Below are positions 47,534 through 55,910 of a stretch of 64,000 nucleotides of DNA, piece after piece. The position numbers were made by a program, and so were the translations under genes. The stretch is from Pseudidiomarina aestuarii. GTDB lineage: Bacteria > Pseudomonadota > Gammaproteobacteria > Enterobacterales > Alteromonadaceae. Numbering within the stretch: position 1 is the first letter of the stretch; every line of letters starts with the position of its first letter. The DNA lies in assembly GCF_003987355.1 (NCBI RefSeq), contig NZ_PIPR01000003.1, positions 124,001-188,000 of the forward strand. Reading direction: 5' to 3'. The notes under the pieces are model-generated. The model made no database searches, was not told where the DNA came from, and was given only the letters and a program-made list of their open reading frames with translations.

Positions 47534-49651
47534 CTAGCGCAATTCATGAGTGACGCGATCACGACCCTCACGCTTGCTGGTATAGAGTAATTGATCGACT
47601 CGAATCATGAGATCGGTATAGGTGAGGTTGAAATCTTTTTCGATACTCAGTAAGCCGGCGCTGACTGTCATTGGAATAATAGTGCCATCGACGACACAGC
47701 TTCGCGTTAGTGCGGAGCGGAATTGTTCTAAACGTTCGAGCAAGCTACCGCTCGATGCAGTGCTGACGACAGCAAATTCTTCACCACCATAACGACTGAC
47801 AAGCTCATCTTCATGATTGAAGAATCGTTGAAGTTCTTTAGCTACCGATACAATACATTCGTCACCAATCGGGTGACCCATGGAATCATTAATATCCTTA
47901 AAGTTATCGATATCCATCAGTAGCATATGCACGGGAAGTTGCTTCATGCATCGTTTGCTATACAGCTTACGAGTAAGTTCATCAAACGTGCGTCGATTCA
48001 ACAGTTCGGTTAAACCATCCTCTTGGGAGAGTTGATGCAACCGCTTATTTAAAGCCTCTAGCTCTTGGGTTTTGTCTTGCACCTGTTGTTTCAGCTGACG
48101 GTTAAAGTCGAGCATGAGTCGGCGCGCTTTCGATAATTGTCCAGAAATAGCCTGTAGCTCAGTCGTCATGCCGTCATTGTTCTCAATCTCTTCGACTGAA
48201 GCATCCGAGGTCATGTGATCAACCAACGTCTCAAGCGGACGCGTGATATCGCGAGAAAATTTGTGCGTCACGAGCAAAAATAGTGCGGTCACGCCAAACA
48301 ATGAGAAGAGGAAAACCAGCAAATTATCGGTGAATACTTGAGTAATTTGCTGTGGCCGTGACATCACATAGATATTCCAACCGTATTGATTGCTTGCATT
48401 GGCAATCAGATAGTTACGACTATTCAGCCGTGTCATATTGATCGCGCGGGTATAAACATTGTGAGTCGTTGTCGGTGTGTAGACGTCGTAAACTTCTAAA
48501 TTCGTTGCTTCAGATGCATACACAACTCGATTATAGGCATCCGTAATGACCAACAGTTGGTCATTCAAACCTATGTCTTGCCGTTCTTCTAAAGATGAGA
48601 GCTTGGGTAAGTTTAAGGACCCTTCAGCGACGCCAACCACTTCCCCGTCGCGGATGATCGCTGCGCTCACAGCAATAATACTGTCCGCACCAAATCCGCG
48701 CCCGATAAACACACTGGAGACAAAGGAGCTTTTGTTTTCGACCGCTCTGCGGAAATAATCACGATCACTGACACTGAGCTCTTCGAACGGTTGTGTTCGC
48801 AACGTATCAAAGAATGAATCAGGGGCACCATGAGTGATGTAGCCATCTCTATTGGCGATAAGCATCGTGAGAAAGCTGGGATAATTGATCTGGGTTTGAG
48901 TCAGCAACGCTTGATGCTCATTCACATCTGTAATGGCCAATGTATCGGCCAATTGATTCACTACTCGCTCATGCTCAGCAATCAGATCACGGGTAATTAA
49001 GCGGGCATTGTTAGCTTTGCGATAGAGATCACCAACAATTTGCTCTTCCGCTTGTTTGGCACCGCGAGCGGTCAGAATCAGGGCAATGATCAGCGATGGA
49101 ATCATGATGCTGATAAATGACAGATAAAAAATACGGCCAAACAGAGTCGGTGCTACGGGGGGGCGAGAGACGAATCGCCACGACATCGGTAAGACATGAT
49201 AAATGGTGGATGCCATTGCTGTGTAAAGGATACCGTTGAGCATCAGCTTGACCAGCACGAGCACCATAAAGTCAGTCGGTAAGCTATCGGCACTTTCAAG
49301 GTAGATGTAGGAAATTGGCGCACCAATCACCAACCAATAGATGAAGTTGCTCAGCAGGAATGAGAGTCCACGCCGATTCAACCAAAGCATGACGATGAGT
49401 TCTAACGATAGCGTAACAAAGAAGAAGGCATTGCTGGTCTCATAATACAGACCGGCAGTTGAAATCATGCCTGCTATCAGCGCAGCTGGTAGGCCGCGCG
49501 TCATTAAAGCAAGGATCACAAACATTTGGCCGATATGAAGCGTCACCAGCCCATATAAAGGCAGTGAGAAAAATGCATTCATTAAAGCCGCTGGAATTCC
49601 GTACAGCGCACCAAGAGCCACAGCGGAGTGGAGGATATTTGTTTGTTTCAA
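47534..49651 (-). CDS. Membrane diguanylate cyclase with periplasmic sensor domain
   Basis: A 705-aa protein. About five hydrophobic segments (residues 10-160) form a membrane sensor of the 5TM type; a helix near 172-190 (LSFISIMIPSLIIALILTA) precedes a dCache-like extracytoplasmic domain (about 200-410), then a further helix and HAMP-like region, a coiled coil and a GGDEF domain. The active site GGEEF (622-626) is intact, so it should make c-di-GMP. The inhibitory site four residues before the motif would be RxxD; here it reads HEDE, so product inhibition is probably absent. The start is TTG 49651, since no in-frame ATG lies upstream. Confidence 0.88.
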   Translation of the reverse strand: MKQTNILHSAVALGALYGIPAALMNAFFSLPLYGLVTLHIGQMFVILALMTRGLPAALIAGMISTAGLYYETSNAFFFVTLSLELIVMLWLNRRGLSFLLSNFIYWLVIGAPISYIYLESADSLPTDFMVLVLVKLMLNGILYTAMASTIYHVLPMSWRFVSRPPVAPTLFGRIFYLSFISIMIPSLIIALILTARGAKQAEEQIVGDLYRKANNARLITRDLIAEHERVVNQLADTLAITDVNEHQALLTQTQINYPSFLTMLIANRDGYITHGAPDSFFDTLRTQPFEELSVSDRDYFRRAVENKSSFVSSVFIGRGFGADSIIAVSAAIIRDGEVVGVAEGSLNLPKLSSLEERQDIGLNDQLLVITDAYNRVVYASEATNLEVYDVYTPTTTHNVYTRAINMTRLNSRNYLIANASNQYGWNIYVMSRPQQITQVFTDNLLVFLFSLFGVTALFLLVTHKFSRDITRPLETLVDHMTSDASVEEIENNDGMTTELQAISGQLSKARRLMLDFNRQLKQQVQDKTQELEALNKRLHQLSQEDGLTELLNRRTFDELTRKLYSKRCMKQLPVHMLLMDIDNFKDINDSMGHPIGDECIVSVAKELQRFFNHEDELVSRYGGEEFAVVSTASSGSLLERLEQFRSALTRSCVVDGTIIPMTVSAGLLSIEKDFNLTYTDLMIRVDQLLYTSKREGRDRVTHELR

Positions 49652-50003
49652 CCTGCAGTACGCCTGATTCTGTCCGTGAAATGGATATACCCTGAGATTA
49701 CCACAATTTAATTTAGAATGACTACGATGTCCTAAAATTATTACTGCTAAAATCTAACAAAAGATTACGAGGAATTACCGGTTTTATGCGGAGGCTGTGC
49801 GATTTTGACCAATCAGTGGTTAAATTGACGAATAACGGCTTGGTTGGAATGCGCCGTACACGCTTTCAAATCGAATAATTTATTTAAATACAGCTGGTTA
49901 CAATTGTGGCCTGAAAATTGCTTAACAAATACGGATAAAGTTCATAGGCTTGATTTAGTCTATATTTAATTGATGCATTGAAAGATGAGATAAGGAATTC
50001 GGC
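49652..50003. other. Intergenic region between the diguanylate cyclase and LiaF-like genes
   Basis: About 350 nt, divergent, with no ORF or RNA gene recognised. It is AT-rich in its right half and ends with GATAAGGAATTC before the ATG at 50004. Promoters for both flanking genes must lie here, but no clear -35/-10 pair stands out. Confidence 0.4.
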
Positions 50004-50666
50004 ATGGCTATCGATACCAGTGGTGTGAAATTAGAAGACCGTCCAATTGCACAAGTGCGTGAAGAGGTCATTGATCAATTGATCATGAATTACAGTCACA
50101 ATGTGATTTCCGCAGAGGCATTTGAGCGACGGTTGGATGAGGCTACAAACTCTGATGATCATCATGTGCTGGTTCAATTAGTGGCTGATTTATCACTCAA
50201 GCCTGACAATGCTTATCAAGAACAACGTGAACGCTCGTTTACGCCGAACTATGACTCTTCAGATGCCAGCGAAAATGAACGAATGATCGCCATTTTGTCA
50301 TCAAATGAACACTCTGGGCAGTGGATGGTTCCGCGTGAAATGGAGATTTATGTTTTGCTCGGTTCGATTGAATTAGATTTCACCGATGCGGTGTTCAACC
50401 ACCAACGCGTCACCATTCGCGTGAAGAATTTGCTCGGTAGCGTCGATGTGAAAGTCCCAGAGGGTGTCAATGTGGTCTCTAACATGTTCAACGTGATTGG
50501 CAGCACCACGAATACTGCACCTTCGATGGGCGGTCGCCAGGCGCCGCAAATCGTCATCGAAGGTGTGTCGATACTCGGTTCCCTCGATATCGCCATCAAG
50601 AAAACCATCAAAGAAAAACTGGTGGCGTTCGCGAACAGCTTCAAAGAAGCTTTCCGCGCGAAGTAG
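50004..50666 (+). CDS. LiaF-like cell-wall stress response protein
   Basis: A 220-aa soluble protein. The N-terminal 75 residues resemble a DUF1707-type or SHOCT-like module (VREEVIDQLIMNYSHNVISAEAFERRLDEA, given in outline). The C-terminal half has the LiaF repeat pattern: EIYVLLGSIELDFTDA, VTIRVKNLLGSVDVKVPEG and IVIEGVSILGSLDI, a right-handed beta structure found in proteins that respond to envelope stress. No membrane segment is seen, unlike LiaF itself. Its stop is 17 nt from the left repeat of the tRNA-Phe element. Confidence 0.8.
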   Translation: MAIDTSGVKLEDRPIAQVREEVIDQLIMNYSHNVISAEAFERRLDEATNSDDHHVLVQLVADLSLKPDNAYQEQRERSFTPNYDSSDASENERMIAILSSNEHSGQWMVPREMEIYVLLGSIELDFTDAVFNHQRVTIRVKNLLGSVDVKVPEGVNVVSNMFNVIGSTTNTAPSMGGRQAPQIVIEGVSILGSLDIAIKKTIKEKLVAFANSFKEAFRAK

Positions 50667-50683
50667 GGTGGCACAAATTTGGC

Positions 50684-50782
50684 ACAAAGCCAGAAACTAA
50701 AAAGCCCCGCTATTGCTAGCGAGGCCTTTAGAATAATGGTGCCCAGAGGCGGAATCGAACCACCGACACGGGGATTTTCAAT
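50684..50782. repeat. attL: 99-bp direct repeat with displaced tRNA-Phe 3' half
   Basis: Identical over all 99 bases to 56785-56883. It contains the tRNA-Phe 3' half from the anticodon loop to CCA (50737-50782, minus strand) and the tRNA terminator hairpin (50701-50729). The sequence diverges at 50783, where the element begins. The left tRNA half lacks the 5' part and cannot be functional. Confidence 0.92.
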
Positions 50783-50886
50783 TAGTTATGAACTAACAAG
50801 TGCTTATTAAAAGTCATTACTAAACAACCAGTTGCGGCGATTCACATGATTCAGATTTAGTCTCAAAGCGGTACATTTCTACCTGT

Positions 50887-50908
50887 TTTGGTACAAATCT
50901 GGCACAAT
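50887..50908. promoter_or_regulatory. Putative integrase arm-type sites, left end
   Basis: TGGTACAAATC-TGGCACAA contains two direct copies of TGGYACAA. The same octamer occurs three times at 56761-56788 inside the right end and twice at 50669-50688 outside the left end. Direct repeats of this kind near both ends of an element are typical of tyrosine-integrase arm-binding sites; function is inferred. Confidence 0.5.
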
Positions 50909-50935
50909 ATTAATACCCATAAATTAGGTATTTGA

Positions 50936-51613
50936 TTAATTCGAGCACTCGGTAATCAGAATTGATATCGGTGAACTGTCAGAATCTTGTGAGTATTCCA
51001 ACAAAAATGAGTAACCGCCAGCGATTAGGGTTCTTACGATGATACTTTCCATTAATTCAGGATCACCGCATAATTGCTTAGTCATGAGCTCAACGAATAG
51101 CTCTCTTTGTAATTTAATGACCTCTAATTTATTACCGCCGAGAATGAGATAATTAAAAATGATTACTTTATTTTTTTCGTCAATGTAACCATCTAACATC
51201 TTAGTATATGGGTCTATTTTTTTACCAAAATTATTACTTTCATTCTCTATAAGTCGAATAGCTAAAGCATCTATTTTCGATGCCATTTGTAGATTACCTT
51301 TTGCTATCTCACTTGAGACCTCGTTATAGAGTTCGTCTCGTTCAGACTGCGAGTATTCCTGGGGGCTCGCCTCAGCATGTGCCTCCGAAGCGAAAAGTTG
51401 GTATGGCCAGGTAAGTCCCTTTAGTTGCGATGAGATAAATCCGGGGGGTGTTTTAAACATTACATTTGCTGTACTAATACCGCATTCTTCAGTAAGGAAA
51501 TCGAAAAAACCATGGTTTGCTATACACCTAACTCTATGTTCCATATAGTAATAGATTCCGAAAAATCCAGAAATTATTATATAGAAGCCAAAGATAAACT
51601 TAAAGAATCTCAT
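50936..51613 (-). CDS. Membrane-anchored protein of unknown function
   Basis: A 225-aa protein with one N-terminal membrane helix (FIFGFYIIISGFFGIYYYM, residues 6-24) and an outside part with cysteines at RCIANHGFF and EECGISTAN. The central part is helical and acidic (YSQSERDELYNEVSSEIAKG, given in outline). The C-terminal segment QLCGDPELM...GGYSFLLEYSQDSD resembles a short conserved module seen at the end of several uncharacterised proteins. No function is assigned. AT-rich cargo of the tRNA-Phe element, in the opposite direction to rep-xis-int. Confidence 0.55.
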   Translation of the reverse strand: MRFFKFIFGFYIIISGFFGIYYYMEHRVRCIANHGFFDFLTEECGISTANVMFKTPPGFISSQLKGLTWPYQLFASEAHAEASPQEYSQSERDELYNEVSSEIAKGNLQMASKIDALAIRLIENESNNFGKKIDPYTKMLDGYIDEKNKVIIFNYLILGGNKLEVIKLQRELFVELMTKQLCGDPELMESIIVRTLIAGGYSFLLEYSQDSDSSPISILITECSN

Positions 51614-51735
51614 AAATTAAACCTTTTGAGTAACGCTATCATTATCTGCTTGTTTTTAACTATTCGTAATTCCGAGAATTGGCTGATTTTCAGCAGCGCA
51701 CTTACAGTTTTGAGACATGAATCTTCCAAAATATT

Positions 51736-52251
51736 TTAGCTAAAAATATCGAGGATTGCCCCAATTGTTTGCATAACAATTCCAGCGAATAGCAGGTACC
51801 ATCCAATAAATATAGTTCGGGATTTAGTAGTTTGATAAAATTTTGCGTTCAATATGTCGCCAAGACCATCAAGCAAAAAGAGTGGGATAAAAAGGTAGGT
51901 CATTAGCCCCCCCGCAAAAGCAGTTATTATGCTTTGAGAAGGTAGGTCTAAAAAAATATCAGCGAAGCTAAAAACCGATATTCCTAACGGAACAGTAAAA
52001 GTGAAAAGTATGGTAACTCCATATACCGCGTCCATAAAGATTTTAAGCTTACCCTTCGCATTTATTGCCAAGTCAGATAGTAAAATTATTCCAAAGACAT
52101 CTAAAAATAAGCCAAATATGTTGAAAAGCTTAAAGGTTTGGATGTTGTTGACTGAGCCCAACGTAATTTGAATAAACCCACCGAATAAGATAAATATGAT
52201 ACTCAATAATCCATATGTCCTGTGAACTATCTTCTCCGCGTTATGTGGCAT
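51736..52251 (-). CDS. Polytopic membrane protein of unknown function
   Basis: A 171-aa protein with about five hydrophobic segments (YGLLSIIFILFGGFIQITLG; LFNIFGLFLDVFGIILLSDLA; VTILFTFTVPLGISVFSF; AGGLMTYLFIPLFLLDGLG; FIGWYLLFAGIVMQTIGAI). I recognise no family. It lies upstream of the 50936 gene on the same strand, 122 nt apart. A ribosome-binding site is weak. Part of the element cargo. Confidence 0.55.
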   Translation of the reverse strand: MPHNAEKIVHRTYGLLSIIFILFGGFIQITLGSVNNIQTFKLFNIFGLFLDVFGIILLSDLAINAKGKLKIFMDAVYGVTILFTFTVPLGISVFSFADIFLDLPSQSIITAFAGGLMTYLFIPLFLLDGLGDILNAKFYQTTKSRTIFIGWYLLFAGIVMQTIGAILDIFS

Positions 52252-52526
52252 AGCTTTTGACCCATTTATAAAATTTCAGATTTACATAGTGTATCTAGCA
52301 GTAATTGTTTGTTGTAGCGCATAATTTTTTAGATGATCTGCACTTAAGCTCATCAATCTAGAATTTAGCTGTTCTAGAGTTTTTGAATCGGAAAGTGCTT
52401 GAACAAAGGAAGTTTGTATATGGTTAAAATTTCCTTATAGAGTAAGGGACCATACTTCGAGCGAATACATGTTAAGTTAAGACTCCGCTTGCCTTTTTTC
52501 CCAAACATGTTGATGGGAGTAATTTA
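52252..52526. other. Divergent intergenic region inside the element
   Basis: About 275 nt between the minus-strand membrane protein gene and the plus-strand HNH gene. It is AT-rich; no gene is recognised. It should contain the promoters of both directions. GATGGGAG lies 8 nt before the GTG start of the HNH gene. Confidence 0.35.
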
Positions 52527-53354
52527 GTGTACGCTGTTATTACCGAGAACGACATTTCAAAATGGAAAGACTCCACGGGTGTGTTATATCATTTTCCGAA
52601 GCGTTATGAAGCACTCCTGGAATCGGGTACCAATTTGATATACTACAAGGGACGAATTAAAGACTCCATCTACCGACCGTCCCGACTCTCCGATGCCCCG
52701 CATTACTTCGGTGTAGCAAAAATAGGTAAAGTTTACCTGGATAGAGAGAGCAATAAAGGTGATCTGTTTGCTACGATTGTCGACTACCGACCGTTTTCTG
52801 TTCCTGTCGACTTTAAAGATGGTGGAAACTATCTTGAAGATATTCCCCCCAACTTGTCATCAAATTATTGGCGAAACGGTGTTCGTCCCATAAGTAAAGA
52901 AATCTATGAACTGATATTTCAGTTGGGGTTTGATCATGGAGACAACGACTTTATTAGAAGCAAGAATCTTGAATCCAGCAACAATGACAATATCGGCACA
53001 TTAGAATCATATCGTGACGGAGAGAAAAAACTTAAGTTCGTCACGACATATGAGAGAAACCCCGCTCTCCGTAAGCAAGCTATAGCAATTCATGGATTAA
53101 GTTGCCGAGCCTGCGGATTTAATTTTGGTGATTTCTATGGGGAGTATGCGGAGGGCTTTATCCATATTCATCATATTATACCAGTATCAGAGTTAGATGG
53201 TCCTCGTACTATAGACCCCGAAACAGATCTAGTTCCGCTCTGTGCGAACTGTCATTCAGTGGTTCATAGACAGAAAAATAGGACTCTATCTACAGAAGAG
53301 CTCATTGGCTTGATTAGAGCAAAGAAAGGAAGCTCAGAAAATAGTCATACCTAA
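52527..53354 (+). CDS. HNH endonuclease with PUA/EVE-like N-terminal domain, candidate modification-dependent restriction enzyme
   Basis: A 275-aa protein. The C-terminal part is a McrA-type HNH nuclease: CRAC near residue 193, IHIHHIIPVSE with the catalytic HH at 215-216, LVPLCANCHSVVHR near 238, giving two CxxC pairs for zinc and the HNH metal site. The N-terminal 100 residues (VLYHFPKRYEALLESGTNLI, HYFGVAKIGKVYLD) look like a PUA-superfamily EVE or ASCH domain, which in known EVE-HNH and SRA-HNH enzymes reads modified cytosine. A type IV restriction role is inferred. It starts with GTG 52527, preceded by GATGGGAG. It ends before a strong bidirectional terminator. Confidence 0.78.
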   Translation: MYAVITENDISKWKDSTGVLYHFPKRYEALLESGTNLIYYKGRIKDSIYRPSRLSDAPHYFGVAKIGKVYLDRESNKGDLFATIVDYRPFSVPVDFKDGGNYLEDIPPNLSSNYWRNGVRPISKEIYELIFQLGFDHGDNDFIRSKNLESSNNDNIGTLESYRDGEKKLKFVTTYERNPALRKQAIAIHGLSCRACGFNFGDFYGEYAEGFIHIHHIIPVSELDGPRTIDPETDLVPLCANCHSVVHRQKNRTLSTEELIGLIRAKKGSSENSHT

Positions 53355-53376
53355 AACCAAATTTTCATGCTCAGCT

Positions 53377-53426
53377 AAAGTAATAAAAGAGGGGCCCCAA
53401 ATCTGGGGAGTTGCTTTTATTACTTT
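53377..53426. terminator. Large two-step inverted repeat after the HNH gene
   Basis: Outer arms AAAGTAATAAAAG (53377-53389) and CTTTTATTACTTT (53414-53426) are perfect over 13 bp; inside, CCCCA (53395-53399) pairs with TGGGG (53404-53408). This is a strong hairpin with A-rich and T-rich sides, so it can terminate transcription from both directions. It separates the HNH gene from the next gene, which therefore needs its own promoter or read-through. Confidence 0.8.
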
Positions 53427-53452
53427 GGTTAAATTGTATAGGTGAACTAGTT

Positions 53453-54250
53453 ATGGATGACAGATTTAAGGAGCTACTTGAAACAGTTGCCAGTATGTAT
53501 GAGATGGGACAATCATTATCTGATGAATTTTTTCATCTCATCGACACGGATCCCGATGGTCGCCAAATAATACTCGATCAGCTTACGAGCTGGTCACATT
53601 GGTATTCGTTATCGAGTGCAGAATTCACTTCAATAGCAGCTGGTATCTTAGGTATGGCAAGTCTATTTGCTGATGGCGATCTAAAAGGCGACAAAATTGA
53701 GGCGAGCCTTCGCTTTGCTGAGAAGGCAGCAGATTTCGAGGGCTCTCTTGAAGATGCGAGTAAACATTTTGGAGAGGAAATAGCGCAAAAATTGGTGTTC
53801 CAGGTTGTCTTTGCTAACTATTACTCACAACTTGCAGTTGCACGAAGAAATCGATCGATCAACTTTATGCTTGAGCAAATCCGTGAAGAGGTCGACGATT
53901 ATGTTGAAATTATCTTTGAGGCTGTTTCAATCGACCCATCTGTTGTTTCTAATTATGAAATAGCTCAATTTATATCGAAGTGGACTGTTGAGCGAAATAA
54001 AATCAATCTCGATAAACTCGCTAAGGCTATTTTAGGGAAATATCCGAGAGGCAAAAGAGAGCCAAGTGTAGACCAACATCGATTTATGACCACGGTTCTC
54101 GAGGAGTTCTTGGGAAGTGTAAAACCTGAGACTGTTGATCAGATGAATCAACTACTTGGTTTATTGCAGGAAGGAGAAGACCCAGTTGAGGCAATCAAGT
54201 ACCACCTACGCATTCGTAAGAGAGATACAAGGAGGACAAAAGCTCATTAG
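53453..54250 (+). CDS. Helical protein of unknown function
   Basis: A 265-aa soluble, acidic, mainly helical protein without recognised domains. It begins MDDRFKELLETVASMYEMGQS and includes a stretch GILGMASLFADGDLKGDKIEASL. The frame opens at 53411, but ATG 53453 is the first ATG; the ribosome-binding site is weak. No membrane segment or catalytic motif is visible. It sits between two strong terminators, as a single transcription unit, between the HNH gene and rep. Confidence 0.6.
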   Translation: MDDRFKELLETVASMYEMGQSLSDEFFHLIDTDPDGRQIILDQLTSWSHWYSLSSAEFTSIAAGILGMASLFADGDLKGDKIEASLRFAEKAADFEGSLEDASKHFGEEIAQKLVFQVVFANYYSQLAVARRNRSINFMLEQIREEVDDYVEIIFEAVSIDPSVVSNYEIAQFISKWTVERNKINLDKLAKAILGKYPRGKREPSVDQHRFMTTVLEEFLGSVKPETVDQMNQLLGLLQEGEDPVEAIKYHLRIRKRDTRRTKAH

Positions 54251-54270
54251 TCCTCCTAAACTTTTTTATT
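54231..54270 (+). terminator. Terminator overlapping the 3' end of the helical protein gene
   Basis: GGAGGAC (54231-54237) pairs with GTCCTCC (54250-54256) around a 12-nt loop; AAACTTTTTTATT follows. The TAG stop codon (54248-54250) lies inside the hairpin. It isolates the rep operon from upstream transcription. Confidence 0.75.
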
Positions 54271-54286
54271 CACCTGCATAAAGTAA

Positions 54287-54313
54287 GAAACCTCAATCTA
54301 ACTATGAGGTTTC
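54287..54313 (+). promoter_or_regulatory. Hairpin covering the rep ribosome-binding site
   Basis: GAAACCTCA (54287-54295) pairs perfectly with TGAGGTTTC (54305-54313) around a 9-nt loop. The GAGG at 54306-54309, which is the only Shine-Dalgarno candidate for the rep ATG at 54318, is in the right arm. In the folded mRNA it would be hidden, so translation of Rep may be switched by a protein, an antisense RNA or temperature. This is inference from the fold. Confidence 0.6.
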
Positions 54314-54317
54314 CGAA

Positions 54318-55574
54318 ATGCCCAAAAATGAGCCAATCCAAAAAAACGAGGACGACGATAATCAATTTGATTCGAAGAAGCGAATTGATTTCGTTGTCGA
54401 TAACGATCTAGCCGACAAGCTCGGTGCGCCACCTTGTAACACAGCACCTCCAAAATACGACAAAGCCAAGGTTTTGAGATCGGGTGTCGATAGCCTCTAT
54501 CTATCCTTTCACGGTGTTGTTCACCCACATATTCTCAAAGAGCTTGAAGAAAAAAAGACTATTGCTGCGGACGAGAGGTGCAGAGGAAAGGCGGCGGCCG
54601 CTCTGCACCTCGCGGATATTCCCTTTCGAGTCATGCCAAAAGGTCAAGGTCTTCATCGTTATGTGATCATGAATAGGCATCTACGCATTCGAATCGCTGG
54701 TGAGAGATCGGGTAAGGCCCCAACTCTTTATATGGAAATCTCAAGCGAGTTCCTGAGTATCTACGGCTATCAAAATGCTCTGCAGATGACTAATGCCGTT
54801 GCCGATCACTTGGTGTCGAGTTCCAATGGTGGCTCGCTAAGCCGTTTAGATCTTTGTGTCGATTTCACAACGAATATCGATTGGCGATTGATCGATCCTG
54901 CGCGTTGGGTCTGTCGTTCCACACATCGTGCCGAGTATCGAGAGTCGGACGAAATCACAGGTTTTGTTTTTGGTCAGTCAGGCTCTGTCATGTCTCGACT
55001 GTATGATAAGACTCGAGAAATTGAAAAGTCTGAAAAGTTCTTTTTTCGTGAACTATGGACGGACTGCGGTTGGAGCGGCAACGATAAAGTCTGGCGATTG
55101 GAATTTCAGTTGAGACAGGAATTTTTGAAGTCTGCCAGCCAAAAAGATCCCTTTTTACTCATTGATGTAAAAAATTCGATTTGGCGTTATCTGACTCAAG
55201 ATTGGCTTTCCCTTCGTGATCAGACGACAGATTCGAATCATTCACGTTGGCCTGTAGCCGATAGCTGGCATGCACTGTCACAGGCAACATTCAATAGCAC
55301 TCCTGCTGCTGACTTGAAACGTGTTTCATTTGTGAGTTATCCAAGTGATAAAAGTATCTTCATTGGCGCGCTCGGTTTTCTCACCAGTTTCATGGTCAAG
55401 GCACGCTGTGAATCACTTGATGAGGCCCTACAAAAATTTATTCCACTCGCCGCACGATACTTTGCTAACGACGAGAAGCAGCCTCTCGCGCTCGATGAGT
55501 ATGTCTGCAATAAGCTGGCCGAAAAGAAACTGAGGTTTTTCCAAATACAGGCGTCAAGTGAGGGGGAGAAATGA
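54318..55574 (+). CDS. Rep_trans-type replication initiation protein
   Basis: A 418-aa protein resembling the Rep_trans family of rolling-circle plasmid and phage initiators. It has LRSGVDSLYLSFHG near residue 53, LYMEISSEFLSIYG near 140, SRLDLCVDFTTN near 175, and SRLYDKTREIEKSE with a likely nicking Tyr229, then WRLEFQLRQEFLKS. This arrangement (acidic Asp in CVDF, YDK motif) fits a nicking initiator that starts replication by cutting one strand. It is followed by xis and int with almost no gap. Its ribosome-binding site lies inside a hairpin. It points to autonomous replication after excision. Confidence 0.75.
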   Translation: MPKNEPIQKNEDDDNQFDSKKRIDFVVDNDLADKLGAPPCNTAPPKYDKAKVLRSGVDSLYLSFHGVVHPHILKELEEKKTIAADERCRGKAAAALHLADIPFRVMPKGQGLHRYVIMNRHLRIRIAGERSGKAPTLYMEISSEFLSIYGYQNALQMTNAVADHLVSSSNGGSLSRLDLCVDFTTNIDWRLIDPARWVCRSTHRAEYRESDEITGFVFGQSGSVMSRLYDKTREIEKSEKFFFRELWTDCGWSGNDKVWRLEFQLRQEFLKSASQKDPFLLIDVKNSIWRYLTQDWLSLRDQTTDSNHSRWPVADSWHALSQATFNSTPAADLKRVSFVSYPSDKSIFIGALGFLTSFMVKARCESLDEALQKFIPLAARYFANDEKQPLALDEYVCNKLAEKKLRFFQIQASSEGEK

Positions 55575-55577
55575 TAG

Positions 55578-55910
55578 ATGAAAACCTACGATCTAACCCA
55601 AGCGGCAAGCTACCTGAAAATGTCCGAATCTTATTTGGGCGAGTTGGCACGAAGCAAAAAAATCAAAGCAGCCAAGCCTGGCAAGCGTTGGGTATTCCTC
55701 GAAAAAGACCTTGTGGAATATTTGGATGCTTTATATTCTCTCGGTGTGAACACGCCGCAACAAGGTTGTGATGGGGAGGATTCATCATGGCATTGTACAA
55801 ACGTGGGAACATCTGGTGGACTCGCTTCACGTCTCCAAACGGTGAAAGAATACAACAAACTACTGGCACTGAAGACAAGAAGCAGGCACAAGAGTACGAA
55901 GATAACCTAA
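55578..55910 (+). CDS. xis: Small helix-turn-helix protein, likely excisionase
   Basis: A 110-aa protein with an N-terminal MerR/excisionase-type DNA-binding fold: MKTYDLTQAASYLKMSES, then YLGELARSKKIKAAKPGKRW and FLEKDLVEYLDAL. Such proteins bend DNA and drive excision by tyrosine integrases. GGGGGAG precedes ATG 55578, 3 nt after the rep stop. The last 124 nt overlap the integrase gene in another frame, so the C-terminal 40 residues are probably a by-product of that overlap, or the functional part is only the first 65 residues. Confidence 0.72.
   Translation: MKTYDLTQAASYLKMSESYLGELARSKKIKAAKPGKRWVFLEKDLVEYLDALYSLGVNTPQQGCDGEDSSWHCTNVGTSGGLASRLQTVKEYNKLLALKTRSRHKSTKIT

Noticed and set aside
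50737..50782. Second tRNA-Phe gene at the left repeat
   Set aside because: Only the 3' half is present; the D arm and 5' acceptor strand are missing, so no tRNA could fold.
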